This document shows positions 52,120-61,181 of a DNA stretch of 64,000 bases, piece after piece (positions within the stretch are counted from its first letter, which is position 1; each line of letters opens with the position of its first letter). Source of the DNA: Flavobacteriaceae bacterium (lineage in GTDB: Bacteria; Bacteroidota; Bacteroidia; Flavobacteriales; Flavobacteriaceae). The stretch is from assembly GCA_031277535.1 (NCBI GenBank), contig JAITMD010000006.1, positions 434,001-498,000 of the forward strand, written 5' to 3'. The notes below the pieces were generated by a model that was not told where the DNA came from, made no database searches, and was given only the letters and a program-made list of their open reading frames with translations. The translations under genes were made by a program, and so were the position numbers.

Positions 52120-53727
52120 ATGTCTAAATTCAGAATATATTTCTTTAGCTTTCTTATTGTGTTTTGTGGTATTTTTTTACCAAACTGCGCTAAGAAAGGT
52201 TTTATCTCAGGAGGACCGCAAGATACCATCCCTCCAGTAATGTTGGGAAGTAATCCAAAGAATTACTCTACTAACTTTGACAAAGATGAGATAAAAATAG
52301 ACTTTGATGAATTTGTAAAAATAAAAGATTTAAACAAGAACTTAATTGTTTCTCCTCCATTTGATCAAATGCCTGATATCACTCCAATGGGTAGTGCAAG
52401 ACGTACAATTACAATCAAATTAAAAGATACTTTAAAACCAAACACAACCTATAGTTTTAACTTTGGGGATGCCATCATTGACAATAACGAAGGAAATGTT
52501 TTAAAGCAATTCAAATATGTTTTCTCTACAGGAAGTTATATTGACTCACTTACTCTATCTGGGACAATTAGCTCTGCAAACAAACTAAAGTCTGACAACT
52601 TTGTTAATGTAATGTTGTACGATGCAAAAACATTTAAAGACTCAACGATATATAAAGAAAAACCGTTGTATGTAACTAATACATTAGACAGTTTGACAAC
52701 TTTTACCATTGAAAATATTCGCGAAGGACAATACTATTTAGTAGCATTAAAAGACAAAAACAATAATTACAAGTTTGATCCACATCAAGATAAAATAGGT
52801 TTTATTAAAGAACCTATTACTATTCCATCAGAAAAAGAATACCATATCAACTTATTCAAATCAGAAGAAAAGTTTGAAGCTAATAGGCCTTCACAAATTT
52901 CAGAGAATAAATGGTATGTTCCATTTGTGGGGAATGCCCATGATGTAGACATTGTTGTAAAGAAAAATGACAGTTTAATCAAGAGCACATATACTCGTTT
53001 GCAACAAAAGGATTCTTTGCAGTTGTGGTTTCCTAAGATAAAAGCTGATTCACTTCATGTTTTAGTAAAACAAGGGGACTTTAAAAAGCAATTTACAGTA
53101 CGCCCTCGTCCAAAGATGAAAGCAATCGACACATTAGCAGTGAGTGGTTCTGGAGGATTATTAAACTTTATCAATGATTTCTCTATCACGACTTCAACTC
53201 CTTATGCTAAAATAAACTCTAAATTAGTAACAGTAACTAATAAAGACTCTCTAAAGATTCCTTTTGATATTGTAGAAGACAAAGTAAATCAGAAACTTTC
53301 GTTTACATTTGAGAAAAAAGAGAATGAAAAATATACAATTAATCTATTACCTGGAGCAATTACAGATTTCTTTGGAAAACCAAACGATACTTTAAATTAC
53401 AAATTGAATACCAATCAATTTAGTGACAATGGTAACTTAATTGTCAATTTACAGGGGGTAAAACGCTTTCCAATTATTGTTGAAATAATCAATGAAAAAG
53501 AAGAGGTAATAGCAAGTAAAATCTCTACAAAAGAAACACGTATAGAATTTAATCTACTGCCTCCGCGAAAATATTTTATCAAAGTGATCTACGATGATAA
53601 TAAGAATGGAAAATGGGATCCTGGATATTATTGGGATAGAAGACAAGCAGAAGAAACATTCTTCTACCCAGAAGAAATAGACGTACGCGCCAATTGGGAT
53701 ATTAACCAAGAGGTAATTTTAGAATAA
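52120..53727 (+). CDS. Ig-like domain lipoprotein
   Basis: 535 residues. Signal peptide with lipobox LPNC, then the motif GGPQDTIPPVM that marks this conserved Bacteroidota lipoprotein family. An N-terminal bacterial Ig-like (Big_5) domain (about residues 35-140; IKIDFDEFVKIKDL, TTYSFNFGDAIID) is followed by more beta-sandwich repeats, and the C-terminus ends with a KVIYDDNKNGKWDPG motif, a calcium-binding-like turn. It is probably an outer-membrane-tethered beta-rich protein; function unknown. Confidence 0.85.
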   Translation: MSKFRIYFFSFLIVFCGIFLPNCAKKGFISGGPQDTIPPVMLGSNPKNYSTNFDKDEIKIDFDEFVKIKDLNKNLIVSPPFDQMPDITPMGSARRTITIKLKDTLKPNTTYSFNFGDAIIDNNEGNVLKQFKYVFSTGSYIDSLTLSGTISSANKLKSDNFVNVMLYDAKTFKDSTIYKEKPLYVTNTLDSLTTFTIENIREGQYYLVALKDKNNNYKFDPHQDKIGFIKEPITIPSEKEYHINLFKSEEKFEANRPSQISENKWYVPFVGNAHDVDIVVKKNDSLIKSTYTRLQQKDSLQLWFPKIKADSLHVLVKQGDFKKQFTVRPRPKMKAIDTLAVSGSGGLLNFINDFSITTSTPYAKINSKLVTVTNKDSLKIPFDIVEDKVNQKLSFTFEKKENEKYTINLLPGAITDFFGKPNDTLNYKLNTNQFSDNGNLIVNLQGVKRFPIIVEIINEKEEVIASKISTKETRIEFNLLPPRKYFIKVIYDDNKNGKWDPGYYWDRRQAEETFFYPEEIDVRANWDINQEVILE

Positions 53728-53730
53728 AAG

Positions 53731-53769
53731 AAATAGCCCAGATATAGTAAGACATATCTGGGCTATTTC
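53731..53769. terminator. Bidirectional terminator between convergent genes
   Basis: Perfect stem AAATAGCCCAGATAT with ATATCTGGGCTATTT. Confidence 0.85.
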
Positions 53770-53776
53770 TTTGTTA

Positions 53777-54544
53777 TTATTTCAAAGTAAAGGAGTCTGC
53801 ATCTCCAAGAAAACCAAAACGCGCTCGCGCTTTGTCTTGTATTGCTTTATCTATTACTGTATAGACTATTTGTTCGCCAACAAGAGGTTCTTGTAGGTAT
53901 TGTCCCATATAATCGATTGCTTGTGAGTGTCCCGCATACATATTGTTATTCTCATCTGTTCCGCAGCGATTAACAGCCACAACATAACTCATATTTTCGA
54001 TAGCACGTGCTTTCATTAATGTATCCCAAGCGTAAATACGCTGATTGGGCCAACTTGCTACATAGATTAATAAATCGTATGCTTCGCCTGTATTTCTACT
54101 AAACACTGGAAAGCGCAAGTCGTAGCACACCAAAGGACATATCTTCCATCCGTTGTACTCTACAATCAAACGATCTTTACCTGCCTCATAAACCTTTTCT
54201 TCCCCTGCTAAAGAAAACAGATGTCTTTTATTGTAGTATACTATTTCACCCGAAGGATAAATAAATAACAACCTATTGTAAAAAGCATTGTGTTCTTCTA
54301 TAACAACACTACCTATTAAGGCAAAATTAGACGTTTTACACAACGATTGTAGTTCTGCAATAAACTTATCTTGCATACCAATAGAAACTCGCTCAGGATT
54401 CATTGTAAAGCCTGAAATAAACATTTCGGGCAACACAACTAAATCTGTATCTGATTCGATATGTTTTAATTGCTCTAAAAAATATAGTTTGTTGTGCTCT
54501 ATATTTTCCCAAGCTAAGGGAAGCTGTAACATCGCTATTTTCAT
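53777..54544 (-). CDS. Omega-amidase/nitrilase (YafV type)
   Basis: 255 residues, nitrilase superfamily. Catalytic triad: Glu in LVVLPEMFISG, Lys in YYNKRHLFSLAGEE, Cys in PLVCYDLRFPVFSRN. The YafV/NIT2 subgroup deaminates alpha-ketoglutaramate and related 2-oxo-amides as metabolite repair. MQLPLAWENIEHN near the start is characteristic of this subgroup. Single-gene unit with a shared terminator. Confidence 0.88.
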   Translation of the reverse strand: MKIAMLQLPLAWENIEHNKLYFLEQLKHIESDTDLVVLPEMFISGFTMNPERVSIGMQDKFIAELQSLCKTSNFALIGSVVIEEHNAFYNRLLFIYPSGEIVYYNKRHLFSLAGEEKVYEAGKDRLIVEYNGWKICPLVCYDLRFPVFSRNTGEAYDLLIYVASWPNQRIYAWDTLMKARAIENMSYVVAVNRCGTDENNNMYAGHSQAIDYMGQYLQEPLVGEQIVYTVIDKAIQDKARARFGFLGDADSFTLK

Positions 54545-54638
54545 GGTAACAAGAATAAGGTTATCAATATCTTCTCAAAAGTAAGAAATAATAATCTTTT
54601 ATTCTTTCACCTGAGCACCACAAAGGTTAACAAAGAAC

Positions 54639-55475
54639 CTAATCAATGGATTTACCACAACAAGGACATTTCTCTAAAGCATCTCTTTCTTTTAGTGCTA
54701 AAGCCTCTTGAGCTCTTTTCTCTTTTCGCTCTTCCAAAACCTCAGTAAACCCAGAAGATATAATACCTGTAGGCAAAGCAAAAAAACCTATTCCTATTAC
54801 AGCTAATACTCCACCAATTATTTTTCCCATTAAAGTAACTGGATAGATATCACCATAACCAACCGTACAAATAGTAATAACTGACCACCACATGGAATCG
54901 GGAATACTTGAAAAAGCTTCAGGTTGAGATGAATTTTCGGCATAATAAATCGCTGTAGAAGCAATCAAAAGTAAAAAAACTAACAAAAAAGCAGCTATAG
55001 CTAATTCGTTTGCTTTTCGCTTAAACACATTCATTACAATAGCTAAAGCTGAGATATACTTTGCAATTTTAAATACACGTAGCAATCTAAACACACGCAT
55101 TAAACGCAAAATACGTAAATCAAAATGTACAAAACTTAAATAAAAAGGTAATATGGCAAACAAATCAATTAACTGCATAGAAGTAAATGCATACTTAATT
55201 CGACCAATTATAGGTTTATTAAATCGCTCATCACAACTGATAGACCACATACGTAAAACATACTCTATAGAAAAGAAAACAACAGAAAATAGATTAAACT
55301 GTGCAAAAAAGATTTCATGTTCCTTTCTGACCTCTGGTATAGACTCAAATATTAAAGATAAAGCATTGCACAGAATCAATAGAATAATACCTCCTTGAAC
55401 AATTCTATTCCCTATAGAAACTGAATCATTATGTAACAATTCATAAACACGCCTTTTTATAGTTACTTTCTTCAT
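54639..55475 (-). CDS. Voltage-gated-type potassium channel with C-terminal zinc ribbon
   Basis: 278 residues from the ATG at 55475 (MKKVTIKRRVYELL). Six-helix channel: S4 segment with regularly spaced arginines (RILRLMRVFRLLRVFK), pore helix and selectivity filter TVGYGD, S6 helix, then a charged cytoplasmic tail ending in a two-cysteine-pair-like knot CPCCGKSID. It probably forms a tetramer and conducts K+. The short zinc-ribbon-like tail is unusual for a Kv-type channel. Single gene, upstream of which lie the sdh terminators. Confidence 0.9.
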   Translation of the reverse strand: MKKVTIKRRVYELLHNDSVSIGNRIVQGGIILLILCNALSLIFESIPEVRKEHEIFFAQFNLFSVVFFSIEYVLRMWSISCDERFNKPIIGRIKYAFTSMQLIDLFAILPFYLSFVHFDLRILRLMRVFRLLRVFKIAKYISALAIVMNVFKRKANELAIAAFLLVFLLLIASTAIYYAENSSQPEAFSSIPDSMWWSVITICTVGYGDIYPVTLMGKIIGGVLAVIGIGFFALPTGIISSGFTEVLEERKEKRAQEALALKERDALEKCPCCGKSID

Positions 55476-55507
55476 TAGACTTTTGAATTTTATTACAAAA
55501 TTAAACA

Positions 55508-55543
55508 CAAAAAAAAAGCAGATATACTTCTATACCTGCTTTT
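55508..55543 (-). terminator. Terminator of the sdhCAB operon
   Basis: AAAAGCAG(A/G)TATA pairs with TATAC(C/T)TGCTTTT; on the minus strand the exit has nine T. Confidence 0.85.
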
Positions 55544-55564
55544 AATATTTATTTAAGTTCTTAT

Positions 55565-56305
55565 TTAGAAACTTGCTTTTAAGTATTCTCTGTTCATACG
55601 AGCGATGTTCTCTAAAGAGATTCCTTTAGGACACTCTACTTCACATGCACCAGTATTTGTACAGTTACCAAATCCTAAAGCATCCATTTCTGCAACCATA
55701 TTTAACACACGGTCAGCAGCTTCAACTTTACCTTGTGGTAACAAAGCAAACTGAGAAACTTTTGCAGATACGAACAACATAGCTGAAGAGTTTTTACATG
55801 TAGCTACACAAGCACCACATCCAATACAAGTAGCTGCGTCAAATGCACGGTCAGCATCATGTTTAGGAACTGGGATAGCATTAGCATCTTGTGTATTTCC
55901 TGAAGTATTTACAGAGATAAAACCACCTGCATGTTGAATTTTATCAAATGCTGTACGATCAACTACTAAGTCTTTAATTACAGGGAAAGCTTTCGCTCTA
56001 AAAGGCTCAATATAGATAGTATCACCATCTTTGAACTTTCTCATGTGTAACTGACAAGTAGTAATTCCTCTATCTGGTCCGTGAGCTTCTCCGTTAATAA
56101 ATAAAGAACACATACCACAGATACCCTCACGACAGTCATGGTCGAAAGCTACAGGATCATCACCTTTCTCGATTAACTCGTTGTTTAATACATCAAGCAT
56201 TTCTAAGAAAGACATATCAGGAGAAACATTGCTGATTTTATAATCAACCATTTTTCCTTGTTCTTTAGCGTTTTTTTGACGCCATATTTTAAGTGTAAGA
56301 TTCAT
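55565..56305 (-). CDS. sdhB: Succinate dehydrogenase/fumarate reductase iron-sulfur subunit
   Basis: 246 residues from the ATG at 56305 ([12 protein letters not shown]). Carries three clusters: [2Fe-2S] from CREGICGMC, [4Fe-4S] from [11 protein letters not shown] and [3Fe-4S] from [14 protein letters not shown]. It relays electrons from the flavoprotein to the cytochrome b subunit and menaquinone. Last gene of the leftward sdhC-A-B operon, followed by a terminator. Confidence 0.95.
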   Translation of the reverse strand: MNLTLKIWRQKNAKEQGKMVDYKISNVSPDMSFLEMLDVLNNELIEKGDDPVAFDHDCREGICGMCSLFINGEAHGPDRGITTCQLHMRKFKDGDTIYIEPFRAKAFPVIKDLVVDRTAFDKIQHAGGFISVNTSGNTQDANAIPVPKHDADRAFDAATCIGCGACVATCKNSSAMLFVSAKVSQFALLPQGKVEAADRVLNMVAEMDALGFGNCTNTGACEVECPKGISLENIARMNREYLKASF

Positions 56306-56356
56306 TTGTATCGAATTTTTACAAAAAGACAAGGTCCGAAGACCTTCGTCTCAATA

Positions 56357-58357
56357 TTATTTATAACTACGAGTTACCAATTTAATGTTTTCATAAACTA
56401 AGTCTTCTTTGTGAAGCTCTGCATCACTTGGTTTTCCTTTGTATTCCCAAGCAGCAACATACGCGAAGTTTTCGTCATCACGTTTTGCTTCACCATCCTC
56501 AGTTTGGTGCTCTTCACGGAAGTGACCTCCACAAGACTCTTCACGGTGTAAAGCGTCTTTTGCAAATAACTCTCCTAATTCTAAGTAATCAGCTACTCTT
56601 AATGCTTTCTCTAACTCTTGGTTAAAGCTTTCATTAGTACCAGATACTTTCACATCTTTGTAGAACTCTTCTCTCAACTGAGCAATCTCAGCCATAGCTT
56701 CAGTTAAACCTTTAGCATTACGAGCCATACCTACTTTATCCCACATAATCTTACCAAGTTTTTTGTGGAAGTAGTCAACTGAATGTGTACCATTATTGTT
56801 AATTAAATGCTCAATCATACCACGAACATTTTTCTCAGCTTCAGCAAACTCAGGTAAATCTGTTGGGATTTTTCCTGTACGAATATCATTTGCTAAGTAG
56901 TCTCCAATTGTATAAGGTAACACGAAATATCCATCTGCTAAACCTTGCATTAAAGCAGAAGCACCAAGACGGTTAGCTCCGTGATCAGAGAAGTTAGCCT
57001 CTCCTAATACATAACATCCCTCAATTGTAGACATTAAGTTGTAATCTACCCATAAACCACCCATTGTATAGTGAACAGCAGGATAAATCATCATTGGAGT
57101 TGTATATGGATCCTCATCAACGATTTTCTCATACATTTGGAATAAGTTACCATACTTATTCTCTACTACATCTTTCCCTAATTTGTAAACCAACTTCGCA
57201 TCGTTTTCATCTAAGTGGTGAATACGAGCTTGTTCTTTACCATAACGGTCAATTGCAGAAGCAAAATCTAAGTATACAGCTTCACCAGTAGCATTTACTC
57301 CATATCCAGCATCACATCTTTCTTTAGCAGCACGAGACGCAACGTCACGAGGTACTAAGTTACCGAATGATGGGTATCTTCTTTCTAAGTAGTAATCTCT
57401 ATCTGCTTCAGCAATTTGAGTTGGTTTCATACGTCCTTCTCTAATTGCTACTGCATCTTCCATTTTTGCAGGAACCCAAATACGTCCATCATTACGCAAT
57501 GACTCAGACATCAAAGTAAGTTTTGATTGGTGGTCACCAGTTACAGGAATACATGTTGGGTGAATTTGTGTATAACAAGGGTTAGCAAAGTATGCTCCAC
57601 GTTTGTGTGCTTTCCAAGCAGCAGTAACGTTAGATCCCATTGCATTTGTTGATAAGAAGAATACGTTACCATATCCACCTGTACAAATAACTACAGCGTG
57701 TGCAGAATGACGTTCAATCTCACCATTGATTAAGTTACGAGCAATAATACCTCTTGCTTTTCCATCAACTTTAACGATGTCTAACATCTCATGACGGTTA
57801 TACATTTGGATTTTACCACGACCGATTTGACGGTTCATAGCAGAATAAGCTCCTAACAATAACTGTTGTCCAGTTTGTCCTTTAGCGTAGAAAGTACGTG
57901 ATACTTGTACCCCCCCAAAAGAACGGTTATCTAAAAGACCTCCGTATTCACGTGCAAAAGGTACACCTTGAGCAACACATTGGTCAATAATATTTTCAGA
58001 AACTTCAGCTAAACGATAAACGTTTGCTTCACGAGCACGGTAATCTCCTCCTTTTACAGTATCATAGAATAATCTGTAAACAGAGTCACCATCACCTTGG
58101 TAGTTCTTAGAAGCATTGATCCCTCCTTGAGCAGCAATAGAGTGTGCACGACGAGGAGAATCTTGATAACAAAAAGCTTTTACGTTATATCCTAACTCAG
58201 CTAATGTAGCAGCAGCAGAACCACCAGCTAATCCAGTACCTACTACAATAACATCAATGTTACGTTTGTTTGCTGGGTTAACTAATTTAATATGATTTTT
58301 GTATTCAGACCATTTTTTATCAAGTGGTCCATTAGGTATTTTAGAATCTAATTTCAT
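56357..58357 (-). CDS. sdhA: Succinate dehydrogenase/fumarate reductase flavoprotein subunit
   Basis: 666 residues, type B (Bacteroidota/epsilon) length. FAD-binding motif [19 protein letters not shown] near the N-terminus; covalent FAD histidine in [14 protein letters not shown]; active-site regions [11 protein letters not shown] and [13 protein letters not shown]-terminal arginine-rich end. Oxidises succinate to fumarate. ATG at 58357 ([11 protein letters not shown]); an in-frame TTG six bases earlier is less likely. Confidence 0.95.
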   Translation of the reverse strand: MKLDSKIPNGPLDKKWSEYKNHIKLVNPANKRNIDVIVVGTGLAGGSAAATLAELGYNVKAFCYQDSPRRAHSIAAQGGINASKNYQGDGDSVYRLFYDTVKGGDYRAREANVYRLAEVSENIIDQCVAQGVPFAREYGGLLDNRSFGGVQVSRTFYAKGQTGQQLLLGAYSAMNRQIGRGKIQMYNRHEMLDIVKVDGKARGIIARNLINGEIERHSAHAVVICTGGYGNVFFLSTNAMGSNVTAAWKAHKRGAYFANPCYTQIHPTCIPVTGDHQSKLTLMSESLRNDGRIWVPAKMEDAVAIREGRMKPTQIAEADRDYYLERRYPSFGNLVPRDVASRAAKERCDAGYGVNATGEAVYLDFASAIDRYGKEQARIHHLDENDAKLVYKLGKDVVENKYGNLFQMYEKIVDEDPYTTPMMIYPAVHYTMGGLWVDYNLMSTIEGCYVLGEANFSDHGANRLGASALMQGLADGYFVLPYTIGDYLANDIRTGKIPTDLPEFAEAEKNVRGMIEHLINNNGTHSVDYFHKKLGKIMWDKVGMARNAKGLTEAMAEIAQLREEFYKDVKVSGTNESFNQELEKALRVADYLELGELFAKDALHREESCGGHFREEHQTEDGEAKRDDENFAYVAAWEYKGKPSDAELHKEDLVYENIKLVTRSYK

Positions 58358-58375
58358 GATCAAATTTCTTTAGGA

Positions 58376-59233
58376 CTATTTAATAAAATGAATGTATAAT
58401 GGAATAATTGCAAATAAAGCAGGAACTACATAAGCCATAATGTATCCAATTCCTTTTATTGTACAGTTGATTTTAGGGTTGTTTACACCTAAAGATTGGA
58501 ATGCACTTTTAAATCCGTGAGATAAGTGGAAACCTAATACAACCATAGCAAGTACATAAAGAAGCGTATAAACTAAACCTAATTTAGGATCTTTAAAAAA
58601 TTCAATAGTAATTTTATGTAAATCTTTGTATCCATCTGCTACTTTAATCTCAGTTCCTTTGTAGTAGAAACTTGTTCCTTTTACTTCAATTTGTCCTTGA
58701 TCTACATAACGTGTATCGATTGGACCTCCTTGAATAGGATTCAATTGTTGTGTTTTGTAGTAAACGAAAGACTCTCCTGGTTGCCCTTGTTGTCCTTCCA
58801 TTTTAACTTCGATTTTTTGCAAAGGCATTGCTTTGTCAAAGTGCATTTTAGCCCAGAAGTTAACCATGTGAGTTACAATGAAAACTAACAATAAAGTTCC
58901 TAAAACAGCCATGTTTCTTGAAGAAAATGAACTGTTAGCAGCAGCATTGTTCTTTGCATATCCAATTGGACGTGCTTTTTTGTTTTGGATTGTTAAAACG
59001 ATACCATCAATCGCGTGGAAAAGGATTGAAATGTACGTAACATAAGATAATACTTTTACTGCTGGATTAGTTGTCATGAATAACGCATACTCGTTAAATG
59101 CTGAAGCGTCACCAAAGATCAACTGAAGGTTTCCCGCCAAGTGACCTACTAAAAACAAGCATAAAAATAAACCCGTAAGAGCCATCCAATACTTCTTAGC
59201 TAAGGATGACTTTAAAAGTGCAGATTTTGCCAT
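58376..59233 (-). CDS. sdhC: Succinate dehydrogenase cytochrome b subunit (SdhC)
   Basis: 285 residues, five membrane helices, the single-subunit diheme type found in Bacteroidota, so there is no separate sdhD. Candidate heme ligands: histidines in VGHLAGNLQLIFG, LFHAIDGIV, VTHMVNFWAK and LSHGFKSAF. A polar insert of about 50 residues (KVEMKGQQGQPGESF...) lies between helices. First gene of the operon, with a TATTTTTG promoter directly upstream. Confidence 0.93.
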   Translation of the reverse strand: MAKSALLKSSLAKKYWMALTGLFLCLFLVGHLAGNLQLIFGDASAFNEYALFMTTNPAVKVLSYVTYISILFHAIDGIVLTIQNKKARPIGYAKNNAAANSSFSSRNMAVLGTLLLVFIVTHMVNFWAKMHFDKAMPLQKIEVKMEGQQGQPGESFVYYKTQQLNPIQGGPIDTRYVDQGQIEVKGTSFYYKGTEIKVADGYKDLHKITIEFFKDPKLGLVYTLLYVLAMVVLGFHLSHGFKSAFQSLGVNNPKINCTIKGIGYIMAYVVPALFAIIPLYIHFIK

Positions 59234-59269
59234 AATGTAATTTTAATTGTTTTTCTTGAAAAAATCTCT

Positions 59270-59300
59270 CAAAAATACAGCATCTTAACGTTAAGAGCAA
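59270..59300 (-). promoter_or_regulatory. sdhCAB promoter with internal palindrome
   Basis: Minus strand: TTG at 59298-59300, 20-base spacer, TATTTTTG at 59270-59277. Inside the spacer is a perfect 12-base palindrome CTTAACGTTAAG (59284-59295), a likely repressor or activator site. Leader about 35 bases. Confidence 0.55.
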
Positions 59301-59415
59301 AGCCTATTCTTCTATTTATACTCATTACAAACAACAGAATTCACAAGCAAAATGCAGTTTTTAATCTCTATTAGCATTTTTTTTTACATTGCGAAGTCAA
59401 TAATAATTTAAAAAG

Positions 59416-60264
59416 TTAAAACGACTTTAAAATATTCGCATCTATAACAATAATAAAGTTAGCCAAGTCTAAATTATTCTTGTCAAACTCCTCTACATTA
59501 TCACTTTCTACCATAGTAATAGTACCAACATTTAAGTCAGGAGCATATTGTTTTAAGTACCATACAATCCCTTCTTGGTTATTACTATGGTATGATCCAT
59601 TATAATGAACAAACAAATCAGCTTCTTTTCTATTTTTACTTATAAAATAAGCCATCGTAGCGTCTTTTATAGCCTGTGCTTTGGGTAAATTCTCGTCTTT
59701 ATGGTCTTCAAACATTGTCAACATTTTTTGATAGCCTGGCAAATCTCCATCATAAGGAAAAGGTAATGGAGCTATCCATTTTTTCTCTTCTATACCCAAT
59801 GTATCTAATGCACTCACACCCTGTTTGAACAATAAACTTGCATAACGTCGAGGTACGTTTGTTGCTACAAATTGTAATTGCTTCTCCTTTGCAAATTCAA
59901 CCAACGGGCGATAATCTGTTTTATAGTTATTCCACAAGCGCACCTCCTTTTTCAACTGTTCTTCATCACTTTTACCTTCCAAGTAATTAGTCAATCCTAA
60001 TTGATTATCCGATTCAAACATCTCAGCCCCAAAAACAAGGTTTCTCTTCTTGTGCATTTCTTTTGTGAATTCTAATTGCAACCAATGTCCCATCGAATTA
60101 TTGTGAAACTCCCCGAATAGCACAACATCTTTTACTGATAGACTCTTTACCATCTTTTCAAACGAAACTTTCTTCCCTTTATCAGTATAAATTTGATAAA
60201 CTTGTCCCTTTTGAGCAAAACTTGTTGTACTTAACAACAACAATATAAAAGTTATAATACGCAT
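59416..60264 (-). CDS. ChaN-family protein (putative heme-binding)
   Basis: 282 residues from the ATG at 60264 (MRIITFILLLLSTTSFAQKG), which opens with a signal peptide; there is no lipobox cysteine, so probably periplasmic. ChaN pattern: DVVLFGEFHNN with HWLQLEFTKEM, GAEMFESDNQ, ATNVPRRYASL, and the C-terminal LFVHYNGSYHSN. ChaN (Campylobacter) is an iron-regulated heme-binding lipoprotein; heme binding here is inference. Diverges from the alpha/beta hydrolase gene. Confidence 0.85.
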   Translation of the reverse strand: MRIITFILLLLSTTSFAQKGQVYQIYTDKGKKVSFEKMVKSLSVKDVVLFGEFHNNSMGHWLQLEFTKEMHKKRNLVFGAEMFESDNQLGLTNYLEGKSDEEQLKKEVRLWNNYKTDYRPLVEFAKEKQLQFVATNVPRRYASLLFKQGVSALDTLGIEEKKWIAPLPFPYDGDLPGYQKMLTMFEDHKDENLPKAQAIKDATMAYFISKNRKEADLFVHYNGSYHSNNQEGIVWYLKQYAPDLNVGTITMVESDNVEEFDKNNLDLANFIIVIDANILKSF

Positions 60265-60371
60265 AGTTAATTGAAAAATATTAAGTAACAAATATAGCTT
60301 AATATTCTTTCAATTTAGAACTAATCTATATAACTAAAATCTTTACATTTCTCAATTCAAATACTAAACAG

Positions 60372-60379
60372 TACTTTTG
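60372..60379 (+). promoter_or_regulatory. -7 box of the alpha/beta hydrolase gene (TACTTTTG)
   Basis: Exact TAnnTTTG, 17 bases before the ATG at 60397, giving a very short leader. Confidence 0.45.
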
Positions 60380-60396
60380 TCCTTTGAACTATTCCT

Positions 60397-61179
60397 ATGA
60401 CAAGAGGTACCACATACTACAAAAACATTACCCTTTCTTACTTAACTGAAGGAGAAGGCCCCACTATTGTGCTATTACATGGTTTTTTAGAAAGTGCTTT
60501 AATGTGGAAGCATATAACACCTTATTTAGCTCAAAAACATCAAATTATAGCTATTGATTTATTAGGCCATGGGGAAACAAAAAATCTAAGCGAAGCTCAT
60601 AGCATGGACGATATGGCGGATGCTGTACATGCCACATTAGTAGACACAGGAGTAAACGAAGCTATTTTTATAGGTCATTCTATGGGTGGATATGTAGCAC
60701 TATCTTTTGCTGAGCACTATACTGAAATGGTTAAACGCATGGTACTAATAGCATCCACCACAAAAGCAGATAGTGAAGAACGCAAATCGCATAGAACACG
60801 TGCAATAGAATTGGTAAAAAAGAACAGTAAAGCATTCGTGACAATGGCTACGAGTAATCTATTTCAAGACCATATACGTCCTCTCATTACACAAGAAATA
60901 GAAGATTATAAAGAAGAAGCCTTAAAAGTAAGTACACAAGGAATTATTGCCGCTCTTCAAGGGATGAAAGACAGACCAGACAGAGAAGTACTACTTTACA
61001 CATCTACTTTTCCAATATCTGCTATAATGGGCACTCTTGACACTATAATGCCGATAGAGGAAAACATCATGCAATATAAAAATGCAGATATTAAAACTAC
61101 ACTTATTGAAGCAGGCCACATGCTACATATAGAAAAAAAAGATGACCTTTTAAAGGCCATCTTGAACGATATAAATTAA
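60397..61179 (+). CDS. Alpha/beta-fold hydrolase
   Basis: 260 residues, cytoplasmic. Nucleophile S95 in FIGHSMGGYV, oxyanion region VLLHGFLES, and the C-terminal histidine in EAGHMLHIEK; the acidic residue is probably in GTLDTIMP. Size and motifs match esterase/epoxide-hydrolase-like enzymes. Substrate unknown. It ends three bases before the end of the leftward nuclease gene. Confidence 0.88.
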   Translation: MTRGTTYYKNITLSYLTEGEGPTIVLLHGFLESALMWKHITPYLAQKHQIIAIDLLGHGETKNLSEAHSMDDMADAVHATLVDTGVNEAIFIGHSMGGYVALSFAEHYTEMVKRMVLIASTTKADSEERKSHRTRAIELVKKNSKAFVTMATSNLFQDHIRPLITQEIEDYKEEALKVSTQGIIAALQGMKDRPDREVLLYTSTFPISAIMGTLDTIMPIEENIMQYKNADIKTTLIEAGHMLHIEKKDDLLKAILNDIN

Positions 61180-61181
61180 AA

